NCBI GenBank assembly: GCA_016872835.1
Contig: VGYX01000006.1
Location: 89,940-153,939, forward strand
DNA: 64,000 bases
DNA from: Planctomycetota bacterium
GTDB lineage: Bacteria; Planctomycetota; Phycisphaerae; Phycisphaerales; SM1A02
Direction of reading: 5' to 3'
Shown: in pieces, positions 26,161-35,299 of the stretch
Layout of the letters: each line of letters begins with the position of its first letter
How positions within the stretch are numbered: the first letter of the stretch is position 1
The notes under the pieces: model-generated
Told to the model about the DNA's origin: nothing
Database searches by the model: none
What the model saw: only the letters and a program-made list of their open reading frames with translations
Position numbers and translations under genes: made by a program

Positions 26161-26297
26161 TCGGAAAGCCTGCCTGCCATGGATAGGGGTGCGCGGCGAC
26201 GCTCGCCGCAATCCAAAGTGTAACGAAGCCCCGGAAAGCGGGTGGAAGTGCGGCCTTTGGGCACGACGCGAGGGGACGGGCCGTCTACGCTGCGGGC

Positions 26298-26690
26298 ATG
26301 CTCCTGCTGCGGATCCTGCGATTCGTGAACCGTGCCTACCCGTTCATCGCCTTTGGCGCCTATGGGTTCGCGTTCGTGGTGGCGTTCATCTGCATGTTCA
26401 CCTTTCCGCTGGGCGCACTCACGCTGGTGGTGGCCGGGGTGCTCAGTCTCGCCGTCGTGGCGCTGGGTTCCGATGCGCTGAAGGGCTTTGAGCGCGTCCT
26501 GTCGCGTCGCGCGCTTCGTCGCGGTCGCTGCCCGGCGTGCCGCATGGGACCGGTGCAGTCGGTCGCGGAGGGCTGGTCCTGCCGCGGTTGCGCCGCGAAC
26601 TTTGACGCCGACGGAACGCAGCGCGTGGTGGATGTGGCGGACGAGCCCGAGCAGGCCTCCGAGGACGCGGCCGCCGTGTCGGTCGCCTGA
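26298..26690 (+). CDS. Small membrane protein with a C-terminal zinc ribbon
   Basis: A 130-residue protein I do not recognise. Residues about 15-60 contain two membrane helices (FIAFGAYGFAFVVAFICMF, then GALTLVVAGVLSLAVVALG). The C-terminal soluble part holds two CxxC pairs, CPACRMGP and CRGCAAN, about 19 residues apart, which likely bind zinc. An acidic tail follows. It is divergent from dnaN with about 137 bp between starts and convergent to the next gene. Confidence 0.65.
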   Translation: MLLLRILRFVNRAYPFIAFGAYGFAFVVAFICMFTFPLGALTLVVAGVLSLAVVALGSDALKGFERVLSRRALRRGRCPACRMGPVQSVAEGWSCRGCAANFDADGTQRVVDVADEPEQASEDAAAVSVA

Positions 26691-26696
26691 TTCGAC

Positions 26697-27281
26697 TCAG
26701 TCGACCTTGGCGTGCGCGAGGAGTTCCTCGCACTGCTTCGCCAGGTTGCGGTGGCCGGCGAACAGGATCATCTCGCCGCGGGGCATGATCTCGATCACGA
26801 GTGGAGCACCATCGCTGCAGAGCGTGAGGCCGTGTTCGGAGTCGCGTGCCGCGGTCAGCAGCGTTCGGACCAGTTCCCGCAGCGTGTGCGCGTTCGCGGG
26901 CCCGAATTCCAGCGGATCCCTCCGGTTCAGCTCGATGCTGGCGCTGGTGTCCACCTCGCGCCACGCCCCATTGGCCTTCATGCCCTCGCTGACCGCGTCG
27001 AAGATCTCGCGCCATCGGCCCACGGGAATCGCGAACGTTCGCTGCAGGTGCATCTTGTGCACCACGGCCTCGACGAAGTTCGCCAGCGCGCCTCGCGGAA
27101 CACGCTTGATGCCCTCGCCGAGTTCCGCCACGTCGGGATGGTCTTCAGTGGCGATGTCCATCACCACCACGCTGTCGCTGTCGGCGAGCTCAAGGCGAAG
27201 TTCCTTGGGCGAATCGACGGCCTTCACCACGCCTTGGCGGCGAAGGGGAGCCCACGCTTCTTCTGGATCGACGAATTCCAC
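26697..27281 (-). CDS. Hypothetical protein
   Basis: A 194-residue soluble protein without recognisable family. It starts at GTG. It is acidic, with an N-terminal beta-rich part (VVKAVDSPKELRLELADSDSVVVMDI) and a helical C-terminal half ending in RNLAKQCEELLAHAKVD. A central GRWREIFDAVSEGMKANGAWREVDTS may be a conserved core. No signal peptide, metal motif or nucleotide-binding loop is seen. It is divergent from the phosphatase gene. Confidence 0.55.
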   Translation of the reverse strand: MEFVDPEEAWAPLRRQGVVKAVDSPKELRLELADSDSVVVMDIATEDHPDVAELGEGIKRVPRGALANFVEAVVHKMHLQRTFAIPVGRWREIFDAVSEGMKANGAWREVDTSASIELNRRDPLEFGPANAHTLRELVRTLLTAARDSEHGLTLCSDGAPLVIEIMPRGEMILFAGHRNLAKQCEELLAHAKVD

Positions 27282-27374
27282 GATTCGACTCGTTTCGTGT
27301 CAGGGTTGAGGACCCGCGCAATGTAGCCGCCCGCGCGTGGTCGGGAAATGCGGTCCGCCCGCTACCATCGCCGC

Positions 27375-27845
27375 ATGCGCACCGTGCTCTTTCTCTGCAC
27401 CGGCAACACCTGTCGGAGCCCCATGGCCGAGGCCATCGCGCGGCACGCGCTGGAGCAGGGGCAGGTACCGGGCGTGAAGGACAAGATTTTCGTGGCCAGC
27501 GCCGGTTTGGCAGCCGGCGAAGGCATGCCGGTCAGCGAGGAGACCCTGGAGGCTCTGGAGCGAATCGGCATCTCGCACGAGGGCGCCAGCAAGGGCGCGA
27601 CCGCCGAGATGCTGCGCAAGGCGGATCGGGTGCTTGTGATGACGGCTGGCCATCTGAACGCGGCGCGACGCCTGCTTGGCGACGACGAGCGCGCCAAGGC
27701 GAAGGTCGAGTTGCTGGATCCGGAGGGCGATATCGACGACCCGATCGGCCACGGCGTGGCCGCGTACCATGCCCTTGCGAAGCGTTTCCAGCGGCTGGTG
27801 CCTCGCCGGTTGGCCGAGTCGCTCGCTGGGACCGCCACGGTCTGA
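27375..27845 (+). CDS. Low-molecular-weight protein-tyrosine phosphatase
   Basis: A 156-residue phosphatase. The P-loop CTGNTCRSP (C8-x5-R14) sits at the extreme N-terminus as usual, and the general-acid aspartate lies in LLDPEGDIDDPIGHG (about 117-131). The family includes Wzb-type regulators of polysaccharide export as well as arsenate-reductase relatives; the conserved NT in the P-loop and the late DP motif favour a tyrosine phosphatase. It is followed 11 bp later by rpiB, a pairing common in Firmicutes and planctomycetes. Confidence 0.92.
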   Translation: MRTVLFLCTGNTCRSPMAEAIARHALEQGQVPGVKDKIFVASAGLAAGEGMPVSEETLEALERIGISHEGASKGATAEMLRKADRVLVMTAGHLNAARRLLGDDERAKAKVELLDPEGDIDDPIGHGVAAYHALAKRFQRLVPRRLAESLAGTATV

Positions 27846-27856
27846 AGGAAGATGCC

Positions 27857-28315
27857 ATGAAGATTGCGCTTGGATCCGATCACCGTGGAAGCCAGATGGC
27901 CCAGGTCCTCATGCAGCAGTTGCGTGCGGAAGGCCACAAGGTCAGCGTGCTGGGCGAGTGCAGCGGCACGATGTGCGACTATCCGGACGTGGCATGGGTG
28001 GTGGCGAACGCCGTCGCCAACGGCCACGCCGAGCGCGGCATCCTGATCTGCGGCACCGGGATCGGCATGTGCATCGCCGCGAACAAGCTCAAGGGCATCC
28101 GCGCGGCGCTTGCGCAGGACGAGCTCAGCGCGCAACTGAGCCGCACCCACAACGACGCGAACGTGCTCTGCCTGAGCGCCGACTTGATCGGCCAGACGCT
28201 CGTGAAGCGCATCGTGGACGTGTGGTTCCGCACGAATTTCGACGGCGGCCGCCACGAGCGGCGCCTGCAGAAGATCGTGAAGATCGAAAACGGGCACGAC
28301 CCGTCGGCGACCTGA
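27857..28315 (+). CDS. rpiB: Ribose-5-phosphate isomerase B
   Basis: Interconverts ribose 5-phosphate and ribulose 5-phosphate in the pentose phosphate pathway. The 152-residue product begins MKIALGSDHRGSQMAQVL and contains DYPDVAWVVANAV, the GILICGTGIGMCIAANKLKGIRAAL loop with the catalytic cysteine, and SRTHNDANVLCL. The RBS GAAGGAAG precedes the ATG. It is probably co-transcribed with the phosphatase. Confidence 0.96.
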   Translation: MKIALGSDHRGSQMAQVLMQQLRAEGHKVSVLGECSGTMCDYPDVAWVVANAVANGHAERGILICGTGIGMCIAANKLKGIRAALAQDELSAQLSRTHNDANVLCLSADLIGQTLVKRIVDVWFRTNFDGGRHERRLQKIVKIENGHDPSAT

Positions 28316-28321
28316 CGCGGC

Positions 28322-29791
28322 TCAGGCGCCCGACCAGCGCCGCACCATCTCGACCAGCGTGCGCACGCCCCATCCGGTGGGACCCTTCACGAAATGATCG
28401 CTCGCGCTGTCCACGTTCGCCACGCCCGCGATGTCCAGATGGCACCACGGCACCTGCTTCTCCACGAAGAAGCTCAGGAAGGCCGCGCCCTGAATCGGAT
28501 GCGCCATGCGCGCGGGGTTCGAGTTCAGGATGTCCGCGTGCGGGCTGCGCATGTACTCGCGGTGGTCGTTCCACAGCGGCAGCCGCCAGACACGCTCGCC
28601 GGTCGTGTCGCTCGCCTCCTGCACGCGCCTCCGAAGGCTCTCGTCCTCGCAGAACATGCCGGCGCTGAAGTGGCCGAGCGCCACCACCACGCCGCCCGTC
28701 AGGGTCGCCATGTCGATGATCGCGGTGGGCTCGAGCTTCTCGCAGGCCCAGCTCAGCGCGTCGGCGAGCACCAGACGGCCTTCGGCGTCGGTGTTCGTCA
28801 CCTCGACCGTCATGCCGTTGTGCATGGTGATGATGTCGTCGGGGCGATAGCTGTCGCTCGCCACCATGTTCTCGGCGGCCGGCAGCAGGGCGGTCACCTT
28901 CATCGGCAGCTTCATGCGCGCGATCGCCAGCATGGTGCCCAGCACGTTCGTGCCGCCGCTCTTGTCGTACTTCATGCCGACCATGCCGTTGTTCACCTTC
29001 AGCGAGTAGCCGCCGGTGTCGTAGGTGATGGTCTTTCCCACCAGCACCAAGTGCTCGTTGCGGCAGGCGCGCGCGAGCTTGCGTGGGCGGTATTCCACGA
29101 TGATCAGGCAGGGCTTCGAGGCGCTGCCCTGGCCCACGTTCACCAGACCGCCCATGCCAAGACGCTTCGCCTCGGCGAAGTCGATCATGCGCACGCGCAG
29201 GCCTGCCTTGCGGCCAAGGGTCTTCGCCTCGCGCGCCATCCACTGCGGGTTGCAGACGTTGGGCGGCGTGGCACCCAGACGACGTGCGGCGTTCACGCCC
29301 TCGGCGATCGCCAGGCCGTCCTCCATGCCTTCCGCGAAGGCGCGGTCCGCGCTGGCGATCGCGAGCTTCGCGACCGCGGCGGGACGGATGCTGCCGGTGC
29401 CGTCGAAGAAGTCCACGCGCCACGCGGCGATGGCGAGCGCCTCGGCGAAGGCCTGGCCGAGTGTGCGCGCGTCGAACGCGCGCTTGTCGAGGCCCTGTGG
29501 CGCATGCACGGCGATCGCCGACACCTCGCGGCGATGCAGCGTCTTCACCAGCTTCGCCGCGGCGGTGCGCAGTCGAGCCAGCGAGAAGTCCTTTCGCTCG
29601 CCAAGGCCCACCACCAGATCGCGCGCGCCGGCGGGGGTGCACTCGCCGGCCTCGCCCTTGAAGCCGGGGGTCGCCAGCGCCACCGAGAGCGCCTCGGCGC
29701 CCCGTGCGGCCTTCGGGGGCTTCTCGCCCTGAAACACGAAGTGGACCTGAATGGGCTTGGAGCCGGTGGCGATCTGGATGCTCTTGAACAT
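28322..29791 (-). CDS. pepA: Leucyl aminopeptidase (M17)
   Basis: A two-metal exopeptidase that removes N-terminal residues from peptides. The 489-residue product has the M17 catalytic domain in its second half: LVGKTITYDTGGYSLK, KYDKSGGTNVLG, AAENMVASDSYRPDDIITMHNG, the signature NTDAEGRLVLADAL, and the late GAAFLSFFV and WCHLDIAGVA strands. The N-terminal macro-like domain begins MFKSIQIATG. The start is the ATG 60 bp from mnmG on the opposite strand. It converges on rpiB with only 6 bp between stops. Confidence 0.94.
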   Translation of the reverse strand: MFKSIQIATGSKPIQVHFVFQGEKPPKAARGAEALSVALATPGFKGEAGECTPAGARDLVVGLGERKDFSLARLRTAAAKLVKTLHRREVSAIAVHAPQGLDKRAFDARTLGQAFAEALAIAAWRVDFFDGTGSIRPAAVAKLAIASADRAFAEGMEDGLAIAEGVNAARRLGATPPNVCNPQWMAREAKTLGRKAGLRVRMIDFAEAKRLGMGGLVNVGQGSASKPCLIIVEYRPRKLARACRNEHLVLVGKTITYDTGGYSLKVNNGMVGMKYDKSGGTNVLGTMLAIARMKLPMKVTALLPAAENMVASDSYRPDDIITMHNGMTVEVTNTDAEGRLVLADALSWACEKLEPTAIIDMATLTGGVVVALGHFSAGMFCEDESLRRRVQEASDTTGERVWRLPLWNDHREYMRSPHADILNSNPARMAHPIQGAAFLSFFVEKQVPWCHLDIAGVANVDSASDHFVKGPTGWGVRTLVEMVRRWSGA

Positions 29792-29854
29792 GGGGCAGCG
29801 AGTGTAGAACCGCGCCGTTTCCGCGGCGAGGGGGTAGATGGCTAGGCTTGCGGA

Positions 29855-31795
29855 ATGCAGGCGCGCTGCAGGGTTCTCGTGGTCGGAGGCGGTCACGCCG
29901 GCGTGGAGGCCGCGGCGGCCGCGGCGCGCGCGCTCGGTGGTGGCGAGGGCGTCTGGCTCGTCAGCATGGACCCCGCACGCATCGGCGCGATGAGCTGCAA
30001 CCCGGCGATCGGCGGCCTTGCGAAGGGGCAGATGGTGCGCGAGATCGACGCGCTCGGTGGCATCATGGGTGTGGCGGCCGACCATGCGGGCATCCAGTTC
30101 AAGGTGCTGAACTCAAGCAAGGGTCCTGCGGTACGCGGCCCGCGTGCGCAGTGCGACAAGGAGGCGTACCTCGCCGAGGTGCAGCGCCTGCTTTCGACGC
30201 ATGGCGTACGCGTGCTGCAGGGACTCGTGGAGCGCATCGTGGTGGAGAGTGGTCGATGCGTCGGCGTGCGGCTGGCGCAGGCTGCGCCGGAGTGGCGCGC
30301 TTCGCAGGCGTCGATCGATTGGAATCGCGGTGGCGAGCGTCGCGCGCGGCCGGTGTATGAACTCGCGGTGGGCGCGCCGATCGATGCGGAGATCCGCGCC
30401 GACGCGGTCGTGCTCACGACAGGCACCTTCATGCGCGCGCTCATGCACACGGGCGAGAACCGCACGGCGGGTGGGCGTGTCGGTGAGGGCGTGGCCGCCG
30501 GCATCAGCACGGCGCTGCGCGAACTCGGTCTCGAACTCGGTCGCCTCAAGACGGGCACGCCGCCGCGCCTGCGTCGCGCCTCGATCGACTGGGAGGCGCT
30601 GCCACCGCAGCACGGAGATGACCCACCGCAGCCCTTCAGCTTCCTGCCCGCCTGGCACATGGAGTCGGGGCGCTTTCCGAAACTGCGGCAGGTGGAGTGT
30701 CGACAGACCAGCACCACCGCGGCCATGCACGAGCTGATCCGCGCCAACCTGCATCGCGCACCGATGTACGCCGGCGCGATGGAGACGCAGCAGGGCCCGC
30801 GCTACTGCCCCAGCGTGGAAGACAAGGTCGTGCGCTTCGCTGATCGCGACAGCCACGGCGTGTTCCTGGAGCCCGAGTGCCTGTTCACCGACGAGATCTA
30901 CTGCAACGGCATCAGCACCAGCCTGCCTGCCGAGATCCAGCACGAGCTCGTGCGGCACATGCCGGGGTGTTCGCGCGCCGAGATCATCCGCCCTGGCTAC
31001 GCCGTGGAGTACGACATGGTCTGGCCACACCAGATCGACGCCACGGCCGAGGCGAAGTCGGTGCCGGGACTCTTCCTTGCGGGTCAGATCAACGGCACGA
31101 GCGGCTATGAGGAAGCCGCGGGGCAGGGACTCGTCGCGGGCCTGAACGCCGCGCGTCGTGCGAGGGGCGAGGATCCCGCGCGCATCGGTCGCGACCAGGC
31201 CTACATCGGCGTGCTGATGGATGACCTTGTGGTGCGTCAGCCACGCGAGCCCTACCGCATGTTCACCAGCCGCGCCGAGCATCGCCTGAGCCTGCGCAGC
31301 GACAACGCCGACGAGCGGCTCACCGAACTCGGGCGTACATGGCGGCTGGTGCCTGACGCGCGATGGAGCGCCTTCGAGGCGGAACGCGCGGCCATGCGGT
31401 CACTTCGCGAAGCCCTGCAGGCGGCGCACATAGACGGACAGGTGGCGGCGTTGTGGGCGCGACGCCCCGACGCCACGCTGGATCGCCTCGCGGCCGCGGC
31501 AGCGTGCCCCGTCGACGCAAGACTCGATCGTGTGGTGACCGACCTTCGCTACGAGGGCTACCTCACGCGGCAGCGAGCCGAGATCCGTCGACAGCGCGAG
31601 AGCGAGCACGCGCCGATTCCGGCCGGCTTCGATCCGGACGCGGTGAAGGGTCTGCGTGCCGAGGCGCGCGAGGTGATCCGCAAGTTCCGCCCGACCACAC
31701 TGGGACAGGCCTCGAGGCTTGCCGGCGTGAATCCCGCGGACGTGGCGCTGGTTGCGCTGTGGTTGAGGCGAGGTTCGGCACGCCGCCCCGCGTGA
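29855..31795 (+). CDS. mnmG: tRNA uridine-34 5-carboxymethylaminomethyl modification enzyme
   Basis: An FAD-dependent enzyme that, with MnmE, installs cmnm5 groups at wobble uridine 34. The 646-residue product begins with the FAD-binding [21 protein letters not shown] and has [51 protein letters not shown]-less [25 protein letters not shown], and the helical C-terminal domain ([20 protein letters not shown]). Length and order are typical. MnmE is not seen nearby. Confidence 0.95.
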   Translation: MQARCRVLVVGGGHAGVEAAAAAARALGGGEGVWLVSMDPARIGAMSCNPAIGGLAKGQMVREIDALGGIMGVAADHAGIQFKVLNSSKGPAVRGPRAQCDKEAYLAEVQRLLSTHGVRVLQGLVERIVVESGRCVGVRLAQAAPEWRASQASIDWNRGGERRARPVYELAVGAPIDAEIRADAVVLTTGTFMRALMHTGENRTAGGRVGEGVAAGISTALRELGLELGRLKTGTPPRLRRASIDWEALPPQHGDDPPQPFSFLPAWHMESGRFPKLRQVECRQTSTTAAMHELIRANLHRAPMYAGAMETQQGPRYCPSVEDKVVRFADRDSHGVFLEPECLFTDEIYCNGISTSLPAEIQHELVRHMPGCSRAEIIRPGYAVEYDMVWPHQIDATAEAKSVPGLFLAGQINGTSGYEEAAGQGLVAGLNAARRARGEDPARIGRDQAYIGVLMDDLVVRQPREPYRMFTSRAEHRLSLRSDNADERLTELGRTWRLVPDARWSAFEAERAAMRSLREALQAAHIDGQVAALWARRPDATLDRLAAAAACPVDARLDRVVTDLRYEGYLTRQRAEIRRQRESEHAPIPAGFDPDAVKGLRAEAREVIRKFRPTTLGQASRLAGVNPADVALVALWLRRGSARRPA

Positions 31796-31925
31796 GTCGC
31801 TCGAGCCCCGCGGCGCGCACGAATCTGTGCGTGAGAGACGCGCGAACCGGCGTCTTCATGCAGGCCGCGCCTCTTTCATGGGCCTAGCATCCACCTCCCG
31901 CGGCCTTGCGCCGCAAGGCACACCC

Positions 31926-33383
31926 ATGAAGGCATCGAACAGCTCCACGCCCCCGTCCATCCGCACGCTCGCCGCGCTCCGCGCCAGCGGCTGGAAGTCG
32001 CGCACGGTGAAGGAGGAACTGCGCGGCAACTTCCAGCAGGCGCTCGCGCAGGCCGTCGCCTCGGGGCAGGGTGGTGCGTCGAGTCTGTTTCCCGGCATCG
32101 TGGGCTACGACGACACGGTGCTGCCCGATCTGGCCACCGCGATCATCGCGGGGCATGACCTGCTGTTCCTGGGCGAGAAGGGGCAGGGCAAGAGTCGCCT
32201 GATGCGCACGCTGCCCAACTTTCTCGACGCGTGGCTGCCGTACATCGACCTGCCCGGCTGCCCGGTGCACGAGGATCCGGAACGACCGATCACGTGCGCG
32301 GGTCGAGAACTCGTCGCTTCCACGCCGCCCGAGTCGGTGCCGATCGCGTGGTGGCACCGTTCCGATCGCTACGCGGAACGTCTCGCCCCCGGCACGAAGT
32401 TCGCCGACCTGATCGGCGAGATCGACCCGGCCAAGCTGGCCGCGGGCACCTCGATGGGCGCCGAGGAGGCGCTGCACTTCGGTCTGGTGCCGCGCATGCA
32501 CCGCGCGATCTTCGCGATGAACGAGCTGCCCGACCTGGATGAACTGGTGCAGGTGGGCCTGTTCAACGTGCTGGAAGAGCGCGACGTGCAGATCCGCGGC
32601 TATCCGGTGAGCTTCGACCTGGACGTGCTGCTGGTGTTCAGCGCGAACCCGAGCACCTACAACCGCAGCGGCAAGGTGATTCCGCAGCTGAAGGACCGCA
32701 TCGGCAGCACCATCGTCACGCACTATCCGCGCGAGCGCGACATTGGCATCGCGATCACGCGTCAGGAGGCGGCCCTCGATCTGGGTGGTGATCATCCGGT
32801 GCTCGTGCCGCCCTTCATGGAGCGCGTGATCGAGGAGATCGCCGTCACCGCGCGCCGCAGCCAGTTCGTGGACCAGTCCTCGGGCGTGAGCGCGCGTTTC
32901 AGCGTGAGCAACTGGCGCACGATGGTGGCCAGCGCGCGGCGGCGAGGCATCCAGCTCGGTGAGCGCCCTGCGGTGCCGCGCATCAGCGATCTCGCGCATC
33001 TGCACGCCTCGGCGCTCGGCAAGCTGGAGCTCGATCTGATGGGCACGCACCAGATGGGCGAGCGTCAGGTGATCGACGCGATCCTGGCCGAGGCCGTCGG
33101 CACCGTGTTCCAGGAGTACGTGGATCAGCATGGCCTGGGCGCGATCGCGGAGGCCTTCAGCAAGGGCGTCCGCATCGAGGTGGGGGAACTCGTGCCAAGC
33201 GCGCAGTACGCGGAACGGTTGCGCGCCCTTCCTGAAGCGTGGGACAAGGCGTTCGAGGTGAACGCGAGCGGCGATCCCGCCGTGCGCGCATCATGCGCGG
33301 AGTTCGTGCTGGCCGGCCTGTGGGCCGACGACAAGGTGAGCCGCGTGGTCAAGCACGGTCGCACCTCCTACGAGGTCAAGTGA
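31926..33383 (+). CDS. AAA+ ATPase of the MoxR/magnesium-chelatase I type
   Basis: A 485-residue ATPase. Walker A is GEKGQGKS (83-90) and the Walker B-like strand is [12 protein letters not shown] (near 200), followed by the sensor-1 region [27 protein letters not shown]. The C-terminal lid has [16 protein letters not shown]. MoxR/ChlI-type ATPases usually act with a VWA protein to insert metals or remodel complexes. Here the VWA partner starts one base after the stop. The start at 31926 is chosen because the conserved part begins there, though an upstream in-frame ATG at 31878 is possible. Confidence 0.85.
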   Translation: MKASNSSTPPSIRTLAALRASGWKSRTVKEELRGNFQQALAQAVASGQGGASSLFPGIVGYDDTVLPDLATAIIAGHDLLFLGEKGQGKSRLMRTLPNFLDAWLPYIDLPGCPVHEDPERPITCAGRELVASTPPESVPIAWWHRSDRYAERLAPGTKFADLIGEIDPAKLAAGTSMGAEEALHFGLVPRMHRAIFAMNELPDLDELVQVGLFNVLEERDVQIRGYPVSFDLDVLLVFSANPSTYNRSGKVIPQLKDRIGSTIVTHYPRERDIGIAITRQEAALDLGGDHPVLVPPFMERVIEEIAVTARRSQFVDQSSGVSARFSVSNWRTMVASARRRGIQLGERPAVPRISDLAHLHASALGKLELDLMGTHQMGERQVIDAILAEAVGTVFQEYVDQHGLGAIAEAFSKGVRIEVGELVPSAQYAERLRALPEAWDKAFEVNASGDPAVRASCAEFVLAGLWADDKVSRVVKHGRTSYEVK

Positions 33384-33384
33384 C

Positions 33385-35130
33385 ATGGCCGACGCGTCCC
33401 GCGATGCCCCTCGGCAGCCGCTTGGCGGGGCGTTCCATACGTACCTCGGTTTCGACGCGGTCCGCTTCGGCACGGCCATGCCCTCCGACGCCGGCGGTGC
33501 GGCGCGCGGCGCCTTCGAGCACATGCTCGCCACCGGTTCCATGCGTCGCTTCACCGACGAGGAACTCGCGAACGCCGTGCGCATCGATCCATCACAGATC
33601 CAGGGCCTTGGCCCAAGCATCGAGTCGCTGATCGAACTGCTGGAGGCGCGCAAGGCCAAGATCCTCGCCACCTTCGACCCGGCGCCCGCCGCGACACAGG
33701 CAGCCGAGGCCTTCCAGAAGTCGGCGGATCGCGCGTTGCCCGACGACGGCTCGGAACTGAACCGGCGCCTTGCCCACGCGATCAAGCAGGGACAGCTCCG
33801 CGATCTTGAGCGGCTCTGGTACCGCCTGTCCGAGGGTTCGGCGCCACAGCGGGCGCTCACGGTCGCGCTCGAGCGCCTGCGCGAGCGGTTTCAGATCGAC
33901 GCGATGCGCTCGCGCTTCACCTTCACCGGACGTGAGGCGCTTTCGGTCGATCGTGCGATCGAGGTGGGCGAGGAACTGGAGCGGATCGAGCGACTGCTCG
34001 AACAACTGCGCGAGGCGCTGAAGAACGCCAAGCCCGCGATCATCGACCTGGACGCGCTGAGCGAATTCGCGCCGCAGGAGCAGGTGGACTCGATGCGCGA
34101 CCTGCAGCGGCGCGTCAACGAACTCCTGGAGCGGCTGGCCGAGGAGGCCGGCCTTTCCCGCACGCCGGAGGGCGGATGGTCCGTCTCGCCGAAGGCGCTT
34201 CGCCTGTATCAGCGTGGGCTGCTTGGCGCGATCTTCGGCGACCTGCAGGCCGCGCGCAGCGGGCGGCACGAGGGCGTCACCTCGGCCGACGGCGCCGTGG
34301 AACTTCCGGCCACACGGCCGTGGGAATTCGGCGACAGCCCCTCGGCGATGGACCTGCCCCAGAGTCTCACCAACGCGATGGTGCGCGAGACGGCGGCGGG
34401 TGCACGCGAGCTTGGCGCGCCGATCCGTCTTCGCGGGGAGGACATGGTGGTGCATCGCACGCGTCAGCAGCCAAAGTGCGCCACCGCGGTGATCATGGAC
34501 ATGTCGGGCTCCATGCGTCACGGCGGCCAGTACGTGCAGGCCAAGCGCATGGCGCTCGCGCTCGACGGATTGATCCGCTCCGAATATCCAGGCGACTTCC
34601 TGCAGTTCATCGAGATGTACACGCTGGCACGCCTGCGCAAGCCCGGTGAGATCGCGCAGGTCATGCCCAAGCCCGTGTCGATCCACGACCCTGTGGTTCG
34701 GCTGCGGGCCGACATGTCCGATCCCGGCATCACCGAGATGGACCTGCCGCTGCACTTCACGAACATCCAGCGCTCGCTGCAGTTGGCGAGGCAGTGGCTC
34801 ACGGGCCGCCCCACGCCGAACCGGCAGGTGCTGCTGATCACCGACGGTCTGCCGACCGCGCACCTCGAGGGCAACCAGCTCTACATGCTGTATCCGCCGG
34901 ATCCGCGCACCGAACGCGAGACCATCCGCGAGGCCACGCGCTGCGCGGAATCCGGCATCACGATCAACGTGTTCCTGCTGCCGAGCTGGAGCCAGACCGA
35001 CGAGGACGTACAGTTCGCGCACCGCATGGCCGAGGGCTCGGGCGGGCGCGTGTTCTTCGTGGCGGGCAAGGAACTCGACCGCTTCGTGGTGTGGGACTAC
35101 GTGAAGCGACGGCGGACGATCCTGGGGTGA
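33385..35130 (+). CDS. VWA-domain protein, partner of the MoxR-type ATPase
   Basis: A 581-residue protein. The N-terminal half is helical and charged (a long coiled-coil region with VGEELERIERLLEQLREAL). The C-terminal von Willebrand A domain has the MIDAS motif DMSGSM at about 372, further ligands in SDPGITEMDLPLHF, and LLITDGLPTAHLEG. Such ATPase-VWA pairs resemble ChlI/ChlD of magnesium chelatase. No cobalamin, chlorophyll or methanol-dehydrogenase gene is nearby, so the client is unknown. The gene begins one base after the ATPase stop, a clear operon. Confidence 0.85.
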   Translation: MADASRDAPRQPLGGAFHTYLGFDAVRFGTAMPSDAGGAARGAFEHMLATGSMRRFTDEELANAVRIDPSQIQGLGPSIESLIELLEARKAKILATFDPAPAATQAAEAFQKSADRALPDDGSELNRRLAHAIKQGQLRDLERLWYRLSEGSAPQRALTVALERLRERFQIDAMRSRFTFTGREALSVDRAIEVGEELERIERLLEQLREALKNAKPAIIDLDALSEFAPQEQVDSMRDLQRRVNELLERLAEEAGLSRTPEGGWSVSPKALRLYQRGLLGAIFGDLQAARSGRHEGVTSADGAVELPATRPWEFGDSPSAMDLPQSLTNAMVRETAAGARELGAPIRLRGEDMVVHRTRQQPKCATAVIMDMSGSMRHGGQYVQAKRMALALDGLIRSEYPGDFLQFIEMYTLARLRKPGEIAQVMPKPVSIHDPVVRLRADMSDPGITEMDLPLHFTNIQRSLQLARQWLTGRPTPNRQVLLITDGLPTAHLEGNQLYMLYPPDPRTERETIREATRCAESGITINVFLLPSWSQTDEDVQFAHRMAEGSGGRVFFVAGKELDRFVVWDYVKRRRTILG

Positions 35131-35207
35131 GCCGGGCATTCGCGGTGTGGGTGCGCGTCGCGGAATCGTGATGCCGAGCGTGTATCATTCCGGCATTGAT
35201 TCCTCAC

Positions 35208-35280
35208 GCCGCCGTAGCTCAGTTGGCAGAGCAGCTGATTTGTAATCAGCAGGTCACCGGTTCGACCCCGGTCGGCGGCT
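35208..35280 (+). tRNA. tRNA-Thr (anticodon UGU)
   Basis: A complete cloverleaf: acceptor stem GCCGCCG / CGGCGGC, D arm with AGCTCAGTTGG, anticodon stem CTGAT / ATCAG around TTTGTAA so the anticodon is TGT, and T arm with GGTTCGACCCC. CCA is not encoded. No terminator is visible between it and the HD-GYP gene 19 bp later. Confidence 0.97.
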
Positions 35281-35299
35281 CTCGTTCAGGAATGCCTGC

